In this document: positions 15,229-21,588 of the stretch, piece by piece
Position numbering within the stretch: position 1 is the first letter of the stretch
How the letters are laid out: each line of letters opens with the position of its first letter
DNA from: Corynebacterium rhinophilum
GTDB lineage: Bacteria; Actinomycetota; Actinomycetes; Mycobacteriales; Mycobacteriaceae
Direction of reading: 5' to 3'
Assembly (NCBI RefSeq): GCF_030227225.1
Contig: NZ_JASPHQ010000026.1
Coordinates: 1 to 21,588, forward strand
DNA: 21,588 nt
Program-made: the position numbers and the translations under genes
Notes under the pieces: model-generated
What the model saw: the letters and a program-made list of their open reading frames with translations, nothing else
What the model was told of the DNA's origin: nothing
Database searches by the model: none

Positions 15229-15299
15229 TGTGTAGCGTAACACACACCGGTGCACACCTATTACATGGCGCACAAATTTGGGGGTGCAACTTTGTGCGC
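15229..15299. promoter_or_regulatory. Palindrome-rich control region upstream of DUF2236 B
   Basis: Three inverted repeats lie within 71 bases. TGTGTAGCGTAACACA (15229-15244) overlaps a possible extended -10 (TGTTACGCT on the minus strand). CACCGGTG (15245-15252) is a perfect 8-bp palindrome. GCGCACAAA (15268-15276) and TTTGTGCGC (15291-15299) are a perfect 9-bp inverted repeat with a 14-base spacer. No convincing -35 box is seen. Confidence 0.5.
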
Positions 15300-15607
15300 T
15301 GCAGGTTTAGTGGGGGGATTGGAAGTTGACAACGGCAGGGGGTGCGATAGTCTTCATTAAACATATGATCTGGACTACACCGTTGCGGGCGTATTTAATT
15401 GCACCCCTTTTTGTGTGATGTGTCTCAGGTAGTGTTAACGTGTGTTCAAGCTCATTTAATCAGTGGATTGCGTAGGTCTATTACTCATCCTCGGCCTGTA
15501 AATCTCTGGCCGCGGTAAAGAGTGGGCTGAAAAATTCACCGTAGACGGGGGATGCCGCTAAAACAGGCAGGGACCCCGCCTTTTCAATTCCACAGAAAGG
15601 TTCCTTC
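15300..15607. other. Intergenic region between divergent DUF2236 B and DUF6230 units
   Basis: With 15196-15299 this makes a 412-base gap without a firm gene. On the plus strand TTGACA (15326-15331) and TAGTCT (15348-15353), 16 bases apart, form the best promoter. A weaker TTTAAT lies near 15457. A 17-codon frame starts at ATG 15365. TTGCACCCC (15399-15407) mirrors GGGGTGCAA near 15281. A GAAAGG ribosome site precedes the ATG at 15608. The rest shows nothing recognisable. Confidence 0.5.
15326..15353 (+). promoter_or_regulatory. Candidate promoter of the DUF6230 operon
   Basis: A consensus -35 TTGACA and a -10-like TAGTCT with a 16-base spacer. If used, transcription would start near 15360 and leave a leader of about 250 bases before the DUF6230 gene, long enough for leader-level control. 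A nearer promoter cannot be excluded. Confidence 0.4.
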
Positions 15608-16186
15608 ATGGGCAGGATTAGTATTCCAAAGTTTGCAACCGCACTGACTGCCGGGCTTGCAGCTTTTGGTGTAACAGGTTTTGCGGTAGCCCAAGGCGGC
15701 TTGACCGCTAATATCGCACTTTCAGGAACCTTCTTTAAGGTGAACATGAGCCACCTGGAGGGCGAAGGACTGTCGATCTTCGTTGATAGGGACAAGATGG
15801 GAGAAGAAACCATCCCCGCCGCGCGCTTGAAGTTTGAGCACGCCGTGGCTTCCAACTTGTGCCTGTCCGCCAACCTTCCTGATGTCCCAGGGATTGGCGA
15901 GACCACCTTCGCCCTCCGTGCGAATGGTGATGACAGTGTGGAGGTAGAGAACCTCTTGGTTGGTGCTACCGACATTAAGGGTCAGCTGGATCTGACGAAT
16001 GCCAACGTGGGTATTGATGCCAGCCAGGTCAATGACAAGGCTGATCCAGGTTCGTGGGGATTGTACGCGCAGAAGGTGACCCTGAGCGCGGATGATATTC
16101 GCACGACCTCGGTGGGAGCAGAAAGGCTCGCTGCCTCTGGTGTGAATGTGACGGTGAAGAGGGGAAGCAACAACAATGGCTGCTAA
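15608..16186 (+). CDS. Secreted DUF6230 family protein
   Basis: 192 residues. A signal peptide covers residues 1 to about 28 (IPKFATALTAGLAAFGVTGF, then AVA-QG as likely cleavage site). The mature part matches the DUF6230 family known from Streptomyces: LSGTFFKVNMSHLEGEGLSI after the signal, two Cys (in SNLCLSANLP and at the very C-terminus), VEVENLLVGATDIKG, and ALYAQK-like GLYAQKVTLSADDIRTTSVG. Predicted to be mainly beta strand. The two cysteines could bond. The ATG has GAAAGG at a normal distance. It overlaps the next gene by 11 bases, and the pairing with DUF6114 is the same as in Streptomyces. The molecular role is unknown; it is presumably at the cell envelope. Confidence 0.85.
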   Translation: MGRISIPKFATALTAGLAAFGVTGFAVAQGGLTANIALSGTFFKVNMSHLEGEGLSIFVDRDKMGEETIPAARLKFEHAVASNLCLSANLPDVPGIGETTFALRANGDDSVEVENLLVGATDIKGQLDLTNANVGIDASQVNDKADPGSWGLYAQKVTLSADDIRTTSVGAERLAASGVNVTVKRGSNNNGC

Positions 16187-16943
16187 GTCTTCTGATGATG
16201 AGACTTTGCGCATGCCTGCGGTGAACGAAACCGGTACCGATAACGGCGAAGCTGCACGCAGCGCCCAAGATTCTTCCCAAGAGCCGGCCGGACATGCCGC
16301 TGGCGAGGCCGCCGCTGGCACCGATCACACTAGTGCTGCGGAGACGAAGGCCGACGGCACCGCTGATGCTGGTGCTGAAGCAACGGCTGCGGCGGAAAGC
16401 GATGGAGAGAACTCATCGCAGTCGGTAGCGGATGCGGTAAAAAGTGCTAATGAACCGCAGGATTCCGCAGCGAATAACAAAAATGACAAAGCCGTCACCC
16501 GAGTGGCCCCTAAAGAAAGCTGGTGGCAGCGGTTTAAACACTGGCGCAAGCGTCGTCCGTTCGCGGGTGGTTTGTTGCTTATCTTGTCCGGCATCGCCAT
16601 CGCAGCGCCGGCTTATATTACTGTGCGCATTTCTGATCTGCTGGTCATGATTTCCACGGTGTCTGGCGTTTCGACGCTTCTTATTGGTGCGGCACTAATC
16701 ATGTTCGGCTTTGGATCTTGGTTTAGGCAGGAGACATCGTCTTACCTGGGTGTTTTAGCCATCTTGGTAGCAATCATCGCGCTTCCCACCACAAACCTGG
16801 GCGGCTTCGTGATTGGTAGCCTTTTGGGCATTATCGGTGGTGCGCTCGCATTTGCCTGGCAGCCACAGGAGCGCCAGAAGTCTCCTAAGAAGCACAAGAA
16901 GAAGAAAAAGTCCCAGGCCAAAGAACTGGCGGTTTCAGCATGA
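16176..16943 (+). CDS. DUF6114 family membrane protein with long acidic N-terminus
   Basis: 255 residues. Residues 1 to about 107 are disordered, rich in Ala, Asp, Glu and Ser, and probably cytoplasmic. The DUF6114 domain starts at WWQRFKHWRKRRPFAGG (116-132). It has four hydrophobic segments (about 129-147, 153-175, 180-200 and 206-227), with TNLGGFVIGSLLGIIGGALA as the most conserved stretch. A Lys-rich tail follows (PKKHKKKKKSQAKE). The start lies inside the DUF6230 gene, with GAGGGG ten bases upstream, so translation is coupled. The acidic head and basic tail could contact each other or membrane lipids. Function unknown; it is presumably the membrane partner of the two secreted proteins encoded on each side. 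Confidence 0.85.
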   Translation: MAAKSSDDETLRMPAVNETGTDNGEAARSAQDSSQEPAGHAAGEAAAGTDHTSAAETKADGTADAGAEATAAAESDGENSSQSVADAVKSANEPQDSAANNKNDKAVTRVAPKESWWQRFKHWRKRRPFAGGLLLILSGIAIAAPAYITVRISDLLVMISTVSGVSTLLIGAALIMFGFGSWFRQETSSYLGVLAILVAIIALPTTNLGGFVIGSLLGIIGGALAFAWQPQERQKSPKKHKKKKKSQAKELAVSA

Positions 16944-17569
16944 AGCTATTCAGGCTGAGCTCACTACCGCGTCGTCGCTCTGCTCGTGTGGTAAAAGGTA
17001 GTGCGCTCGCAGTGCTCTGCGCTTTTACAGCGGTGTGTGCGGTGAACCAACCTGAGGAAACCCGTGCGCAGGAAGGCTTGGCCTTAGCGCAATCTGAACT
17101 CAGCACGGTGACTGCTGATAATGTCACCCTGACTGGGAACGTAAGCGCCTCGCTTATCACTGTGCCTACCGCACAGGGTGAGCAACGAGCGCTGAAACTC
17201 GTAGGTGACAAGTTGGCCGCGCGAAACCTGGCGTTGACCCTGCCCGCAGCTATGGGACAAGGCAAGCTAACCACTGGTGACGTGGAAACCACCGTCACGG
17301 ACGGGCCGGTCACCGTCCTGACCACTGGACTGCAGACAACACCCGCGGTGGTGGATCACCCCACCATCCCGGTAAACGTCGATTTATCCAACGGCGATCT
17401 CAACGCGGTGCTTGATCAATTGGGCGTTCCTGACCCGCACGTGGTGCCCGATGCTCCTATCCCGAACGTTCTGATGGAGCACATTTCGCTGCAAGATGTC
17501 ACCATGGAGCTGGTCAACCTGCAGGGCGCTAATTTGCACGCCCCGCAAGTCCAGCTCAACGTGAAGTAA
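16940..17569 (+). CDS. Secreted protein of unknown function, third gene of the DUF6230/DUF6114 operon
   Basis: 209 residues, not recognised. An Arg-rich start (LPRRRSARVVKG) and a hydrophobic core GSALAVLCAFTAVCAV form a signal peptide or N-terminal anchor; TAVC does not fit a lipobox. The mature part is rich in Thr, Val and Leu and looks all-beta, with repeated short strands (ADNVTLTGNVSASLITV, KLAARNLALTLP, HISLQDVTMELVNLQGANLH). This resembles the DUF6230 product in style, and it may be a distant relative. It overlaps the DUF6114 stop by four bases (ATGA), so the three proteins are very likely made together. It is convergent with the ABC gene, only 18 bases away, with no clear terminator. 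Confidence 0.8.
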   Translation: MKLFRLSSLPRRRSARVVKGSALAVLCAFTAVCAVNQPEETRAQEGLALAQSELSTVTADNVTLTGNVSASLITVPTAQGEQRALKLVGDKLAARNLALTLPAAMGQGKLTTGDVETTVTDGPVTVLTTGLQTTPAVVDHPTIPVNVDLSNGDLNAVLDQLGVPDPHVVPDAPIPNVLMEHISLQDVTMELVNLQGANLHAPQVQLNVK

Positions 17570-17587
17570 CCACGCTGCAGCTTCCCT

Positions 17588-19552
17588 TTAAGCCTTGTTG
17601 AACTGCGATTGGTGCAGGCGCCAATAAGAGCCTTGGGCGCGCAGTAGTTCTTCGTGCGAGCCTTGCTCGACGATGCCCCCGTTTTCCATCACCAAGATCA
17701 GATCAGCATCCCGGATGGTGGACAAGCGGTGGGCAATGACGAAGGAGGTGCGCTCAGCGCGCAGGGCATTCATGGCGTCTTGGACGAGTACCTCGGTGCG
17801 GGTATCCACGGACGAGGTCGCCTCATCCAAGATGAGCAATGCGGGCTGGGCCAAAAAGGCGCGAGCGATGGTAATCAGCTGGCGCTCACCGGCGGAGATG
17901 GCGCCGCCATCTTGGTCGATGACGGTGTCATACCCCTCCGGCAGGGAGTGCACGAAGCGATCCACGTAGGTGGCTTTGGCCGCGGCGATGACCTCATCGT
18001 CCGTGGCATCAAGCCGGCCGTAGCGGATATTGTCCATGATGGTGCCCTCAAAGAGGACGGCATCTTGTAGCACCATGCCCACCTGGGAGCGCAGGGCGGT
18101 GCGGGGCATGTGGGCGGTATCGTGGCCATCGATAAGAATGCGCCCAGAATCGATGTCATAAAAGCGCATGAGCAGGTTGACCATGGTGGTCTTGCCCGCG
18201 CCGGTAGGGCCCACGATCGCCGCGGTTTGCCCCGGCTCCACGCGCAGGTTGAGCCCGGTAATAAGTTCCTTCTCCGGCGAATAGGAAAAGTCAACGTCCT
18301 GAAACTCCACGCGGCCGCGGGCTCGGCCGGCTAGCTCATCGCTGGTGTTCTCCAACGTTTGCTCTTCGGCGTCGAGGAACTCGAAGACGCGCTCGGCAGA
18401 GGCCACGCCGGATTGCACCTGTTGCATCATGCCGCCCAATTGGCCCAACGGCTGGTTAAATTCGCGGGAGTACTGGATAAAGGCGGTGACCTGGCCCAGG
18501 GTCATCTGCCCGTTGGCCACGCGCAGGCCGCCGAGGACGGCGATGGCCACATAAGACAAGTAGGACACGAATTGCATGATGGGCATCATGATGCCGGAGA
18601 GGAATTGCGCCAGCGCGGAGGAGCGGAAGAGTTCGTCATTGCGCTCATCAAATTGGCGCGTCATATCCTCAGTGCGGCCAAAGACGACGCCCAGATCACG
18701 GCCGGAGAAGGACTCCTCCACCTGCCCATTGAGCTGGCCGGTAGCGCGCCACTGGGTTTTGAATTGGCGTTGCGAGCGTCCGCCAATGACCCCGATGATC
18801 AGCGCGGTCAGCGGCAGCGCCAAGAGTGCCACCAGGGCAAGCTGCCAAGAGATGCTAAACATCATCACGGTGATGCCCAGGATCATCAGGATATTATAAA
18901 ACAGCTGGGAGAGTGCCTGTTGGAGGGCCTGTTGCACATTGTCGATGTCATTGGTGGTGCGCGAGAGGATATCGCCGCGCTGGTGGGAATCGAAGTAATT
19001 CAACGGCAGCGCATGCACCTTGGCCTCTACGCGCTGGCGCAGCTCGTAGACCGTGTCGACGGTCAGGCGGTTTAAGATGAGCCCTTGCCAGAGCTCGAAG
19101 GCGGCAGAGACGATGTACATCGCGATCACCGCGATGATAAGCGTGCCCAAGCGGGTAAAGTCGATGCCCTCGCCGGGAGTGAAGTCCATGCCGGAGGCCA
19201 TATCGGCCACCTGATCCTGGCCCTGGGCGCGCATGCCGTCGATGGCTTGCTGCGCCGAGATACCAGATGGCAGCTCGCGGGAGATAACGCCGGAGAAGAT
19301 GACGTCCATGGCATCGCCCAAGACCTTGGGTGCGAAGACCGCGAGGAAGACGCAGACTATGTTCATCGCCGCCACTACCGCTAGCAGCCGCTTATAGGGC
19401 ATGAGAAGTAGTAGCAAGCGTTTAGCAGAGGGCCAGAAATTCTTGGCCTGGCGGGGCGCGGAACCGGACCATTCATCGGCGGCGACCTTGGCCTCAAGCT
19501 CCTGGAGCTCGGCGTCCTCAGCGGAGGAGTTGTGTGTGGTGTCCTTGGCCAT
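17588..19552 (-). CDS. ABC exporter half-transporter with canonical Walker B and degenerate signature
   Basis: 654 residues: a TM domain (about 40-395, six segments) fused to an ATPase domain. Motifs are Walker A GPTGAGKTT (448-456, Lys454), Walker B LLILDE with catalytic Glu577, H-switch His608 in IAHRLST, but the signature is ISAGE (552-556) instead of LSGGQ. An unusual insert of about 45 residues (90-135, presumably outside the membrane) separates TM1 from TM2. It is the partner of the ABC gene just upstream, whose ATPase has the reverse defects. Its ATG overlaps that stop by one base (TAATG). The pair resembles mycobacterial Rv1272c/Rv1273c and the bacterial TM287/288 and LmrCD exporters. 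The substrate is unknown, likely a lipid or drug. Confidence 0.92.
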   Translation of the reverse strand: MAKDTTHNSSAEDAELQELEAKVAADEWSGSAPRQAKNFWPSAKRLLLLLMPYKRLLAVVAAMNIVCVFLAVFAPKVLGDAMDVIFSGVISRELPSGISAQQAIDGMRAQGQDQVADMASGMDFTPGEGIDFTRLGTLIIAVIAMYIVSAAFELWQGLILNRLTVDTVYELRQRVEAKVHALPLNYFDSHQRGDILSRTTNDIDNVQQALQQALSQLFYNILMILGITVMMFSISWQLALVALLALPLTALIIGVIGGRSQRQFKTQWRATGQLNGQVEESFSGRDLGVVFGRTEDMTRQFDERNDELFRSSALAQFLSGIMMPIMQFVSYLSYVAIAVLGGLRVANGQMTLGQVTAFIQYSREFNQPLGQLGGMMQQVQSGVASAERVFEFLDAEEQTLENTSDELAGRARGRVEFQDVDFSYSPEKELITGLNLRVEPGQTAAIVGPTGAGKTTMVNLLMRFYDIDSGRILIDGHDTAHMPRTALRSQVGMVLQDAVLFEGTIMDNIRYGRLDATDDEVIAAAKATYVDRFVHSLPEGYDTVIDQDGGAISAGERQLITIARAFLAQPALLILDEATSSVDTRTEVLVQDAMNALRAERTSFVIAHRLSTIRDADLILVMENGGIVEQGSHEELLRAQGSYWRLHQSQFNKA

Positions 19553-21294
19553 TAGTGCTCTCCTCCAGCTACTCCGGCGGTTTCTTGGGATTCAACGATT
19601 TCCTGGTACACGCCCGAGGATTTCAGTAACTCAGTGTGGGTGCCGCGGGCGACAATCCGTCCTTTATCGATGACCAAAATCTGATCGGCATCCTGGATGG
19701 AGGCCACGCGCTGGGCGACGATGATGGTGGTGACGTCCTCGCCGCGCTCGGCAAAAGACTTGTGCATGGCGGCGCGCACGTTGGCATCCGTAACCACATC
19801 CAGCGCGGAGAAAGAATCATCGAAGAGATAAATGCGCGGCTGGGCTACGAGCATGCGGGCGATGGATAGGCGCTGGCGCTGCCCGCCCGATACATTGGTA
19901 CCGCCTTGCGCGATGGGCATGTCCAAGTCATCGACGAAGTCCGCCTGCGCCACGCGAAGCGCCTCCCATAATTCATCATCGGTGGCCTCGGGGCGGCCCA
20001 ACCGCAGATTGGAGGCCACCGTGCCACTAAAGAGGTAGGCCTTTTGCGGCACGAGCGAAACACGGCTGACGATGTCCGGGCGGGAGAGGGAGGTTGTGGG
20101 GGTGGCATCGATAAGCACCTCGCCCTCGCTTGGGACGTACAGGCGCGGGATGAGGGAAAGCAGCGTAGTCTTGCCCGCGCCGGTAGAACCGATGATCGCG
20201 GTGGTGGTGCCGGGAGTGGCGGTAAAGGAAATATCCTCTAGCACTGGGGCATCCGCCCCGGCATAGGAGAAGCTGACATTGCGAAATTCCACCGTGCCGG
20301 AATTGGTCGCCGGGGTGACGGTATCTTTCGGCGGGGTAATGGACGGCTCGTGGCTTAAGACGCCGGTGATGCGGCGGGCACACACGAGGGCGCGCGGAAG
20401 CATCATCGCCATAAACGTGCCCATCATGACCGCGGCGAGGATTTGCAGCAGGTACTGCAGGAAAGCGGTGAGCCCGCCGACATCGACAAGCCCGGCATCC
20501 ACGCGCTGGCCGCCAAACCACAGCACTGCGCCCGTGGCCACGTTCAAAATGACGGTGATAATCGGGAACATGAGGACAAAAAGCTGGCCGATTTTCAGCG
20601 AAAGCTGGGTAATGTCCTTATTGGCCTTGGTAAAACGCTCAGTTTCATAAGCCTCGCGCACAAAGGCGCGCACGACGCGGATGCCGGTGATTTGCTCGCG
20701 CAAGGTGCCGTTGATGGTGTCCAATTTGTCCTGCATAGAACGAAAAAGCGGCATAAGCCGCGCGATGAGGACGGAGATGGTGCCAAGCAGAACCGCGACA
20801 GAAACCCAGACCAACCAGGACAGTCCGGCGTCCTCGCGGATGGCCATGATGATGCCGCCTATGGACATAATGGGTGCTGTGACCATGAAGTTCAGCATCA
20901 TCATGTAGACCATCTGCACCTGCTGCACGTCATTGGTGCCGCGGGTAATAAGCGTGGGCGTGCCGAACTCGCTCATATCTTCTGCGGAGAAGCTGGTGAC
21001 CTTGCGGAAGACCTCGCTGCGCAAATCCCGCCCCACGCCCATGGCGGTGCGGCTGCCGAACCACACCGCGCCGATGGCGGTAATGACCTGGACAAAGGCT
21101 ACGATGAGCATGATTCCGCCGGTGCGCCAGATATAGTCGATATCGCCCTTGGACACGCCTTCATCAATGATCTTGGCGTTCAAGGAGGGCAGATACAGGG
21201 TCGCTGCGGTGGACAGCGCTTGCAGGATAAGTACCGCTATGACGTAGAGCGTATAAGGCTCCGAGCGGGTGAAGAGGATTCGGACTAGATCCAT
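19552..21294 (-). CDS. ABC exporter half-transporter with degenerate Walker B and canonical signature
   Basis: 580 residues: a six-TM domain (about 15-310) and an ATPase domain. Motifs are Walker A GSTGAGKTT (369-377, Lys375), Q-loop Gln417, a canonical signature VSGGQ (468-472), a Walker B ending Asp492-Asp493 where the catalytic Glu should be, and Gln528 in place of the H-switch His (IVAQRV). These are hallmarks of the regulatory half of heterodimeric exporters. The full ATPase site would form from its signature and the Walker A/B of the downstream partner. First gene of a two-gene operon. TATACT at 21337-21342 is a good -10. The ribosome site is weak (AGG seven bases before ATG). Confidence 0.92.
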   Translation of the reverse strand: MDLVRILFTRSEPYTLYVIAVLILQALSTAATLYLPSLNAKIIDEGVSKGDIDYIWRTGGIMLIVAFVQVITAIGAVWFGSRTAMGVGRDLRSEVFRKVTSFSAEDMSEFGTPTLITRGTNDVQQVQMVYMMMLNFMVTAPIMSIGGIIMAIREDAGLSWLVWVSVAVLLGTISVLIARLMPLFRSMQDKLDTINGTLREQITGIRVVRAFVREAYETERFTKANKDITQLSLKIGQLFVLMFPIITVILNVATGAVLWFGGQRVDAGLVDVGGLTAFLQYLLQILAAVMMGTFMAMMLPRALVCARRITGVLSHEPSITPPKDTVTPATNSGTVEFRNVSFSYAGADAPVLEDISFTATPGTTTAIIGSTGAGKTTLLSLIPRLYVPSEGEVLIDATPTTSLSRPDIVSRVSLVPQKAYLFSGTVASNLRLGRPEATDDELWEALRVAQADFVDDLDMPIAQGGTNVSGGQRQRLSIARMLVAQPRIYLFDDSFSALDVVTDANVRAAMHKSFAERGEDVTTIIVAQRVASIQDADQILVIDKGRIVARGTHTELLKSSGVYQEIVESQETAGVAGGEH

Positions 21295-21336
21295 AAACCT
21301 GCGCTTCTTTCGGGGTTGATAGGGGTTAGCCGCGCA

Positions 21337-21366
21337 AGTATATCTGGATAGCGCACGCGGGGCGAA
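21337..21366 (-). promoter_or_regulatory. Candidate promoter of the ABC exporter operon
   Basis: On the minus strand TTCGCC (21361-21366) and TATACT (21337-21342) are 18 bases apart, leaving a leader of about 35 bases before the ATG at 21294. The -10 is strong, the -35 weak. Confidence 0.45.
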
Positions 21367-21380
21367 CGATATTTATTTTT

Positions 21381-21407
21381 GGTACCTGCCCGTTCGGTAC
21401 CTGCCCG
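21381..21407 (+). repeat. 12-bp tandem direct repeat GGTACCTGCCCG
   Basis: Exact copies at 21381-21392 and 21396-21407, one and a half helical turns apart (15 bases). They lie just upstream of the ABC operon promoter and could bind a regulator as a tandem site. Each copy contains the palindrome GGTACC. Confidence 0.7.
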
Positions 21408-21418
21408 CAAGGCCGAAT

Positions 21419-21512
21419 CTAGACTAGGACGTGTGCCAGCTGTGCCTGAGCGATGACGCTGGTCCAGTCCTCAAAATCCGTGATTGGCGTGCACAGCCCC
21501 TCCCACGTGGTG
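21419..21512 (-). pseudogene. Possible 3' remnant of a gene cut by the IS3-like element
   Basis: The minus strand has an open frame of about 30 codons ending at TAG 21419-21421: TTWEGLCTPITDFEDW followed by TSVIAQAQLAHVLV. The amino-acid composition looks like a real protein C-terminus and the frame is open up to the IS boundary at 21513. No family is recognised. It could be chance in GC-rich DNA. Confidence 0.35.
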
Positions 21513-21588
21513 TGAACTGCTCCCCATTAGTTGGACTGAGAAATCAGTTACCGACTAGTAGGGAGTAGTTTTCTTTGAGAGCACGAAG
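21513..21588 (+). mobile_element. Left end of an IS3-family insertion sequence
   Basis: TGAACTGCTCCCCATTAGTT followed by GGACT is a typical IS3/IS150-group terminal repeat. Forty bases on, GGGAG (21561-21565) and a TTG at 21575 (reading Leu/Met-Arg-Ala-Arg) mark the probable start of orfA, which leaves the window after four codons. The element may be complete beyond the edge. Confidence 0.7.

Noticed and set aside
15583..15597. GGCAGGGACCCCGCC as a terminator upstream of the DUF6230 gene
   Set aside because: The symmetric arms leave no loop and the T-run is short; it lies within the leader of a gene that must be transcribed.
16940..17050. Lipoprotein signal in the third operon gene (Cys in the hydrophobic core)
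   Set aside because: The residue before Cys is Val in TAVC, which does not fit the lipobox rule (Gly, Ala or Ser).
18359..19075. 238-codon plus-strand open frame inside the ABC gene
   Set aside because: Antisense of a conserved ABC domain, rich in His, Gln and Gly as expected for a shadow.

Overview
The window looks like chromosomal DNA of a Corynebacterium or a close mycolic-acid actinobacterium. The evidence is a near-textbook corynebacterial AlaT, an actinobacterial bifunctional-type Dcd, a mycobacterial-type EtfD, a GabD2-type aldehyde dehydrogenase, a DUF6230/DUF6114 pair, and many starts that lack a Shine-Dalgarno sequence but follow a -10 hexamer closely. The species is not determined here.

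Layout. 1-835 is insertion-sequence debris: a decayed IS256-family transposase, then the end of an IS481-like element that stops one base from the encoded CCA of a tRNA-Gly(CCC). 974-2902 (+) carries dcd and ugd. 2899-15195 is a long minus-strand block. In order of transcription it holds a DUF2236 oxygenase-like protein, a GabD2-type aldehyde dehydrogenase, a short FAD protein, a second DUF2236 protein, EtfD with a 250-residue Pro/Ala tail, a CPA2 antiporter, a DUF1707 membrane protein, AlaT and a YibE/F-like permease. 15608-17569 (+) is a compact overlapping three-gene operon (secreted DUF6230, membrane DUF6114, second secreted protein), divergent from the first DUF2236 gene. 17588-21294 (-) encodes a heterodimeric ABC exporter with complementary degenerate ATP sites. 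21513 to the end is the left end of an IS3-like element, next to a possible gene remnant.

How the genes may work together. The housekeeping part covers deoxynucleotide supply (Dcd), UDP-glucuronate (Ugd), alanine/pyruvate transamination (AlaT) and electron entry from acyl-CoA dehydrogenases via ETF (EtfD). The most interesting part is 10582-17569. Two heme-oxygenase-like DUF2236 proteins, a flavoprotein that seems to lack the NADPH domain of its relatives, and an aldehyde dehydrogenase stand back to back with an envelope operon of unknown function. I propose, as inference only, an oxidative pathway for a lipid or isoprenoid-like substrate (cleavage to an aldehyde, then oxidation to an acid) coupled to cell-envelope proteins. 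Similar imperfect palindromes upstream of both DUF2236 transcription units hint at shared control. No regulator gene lies in the window.
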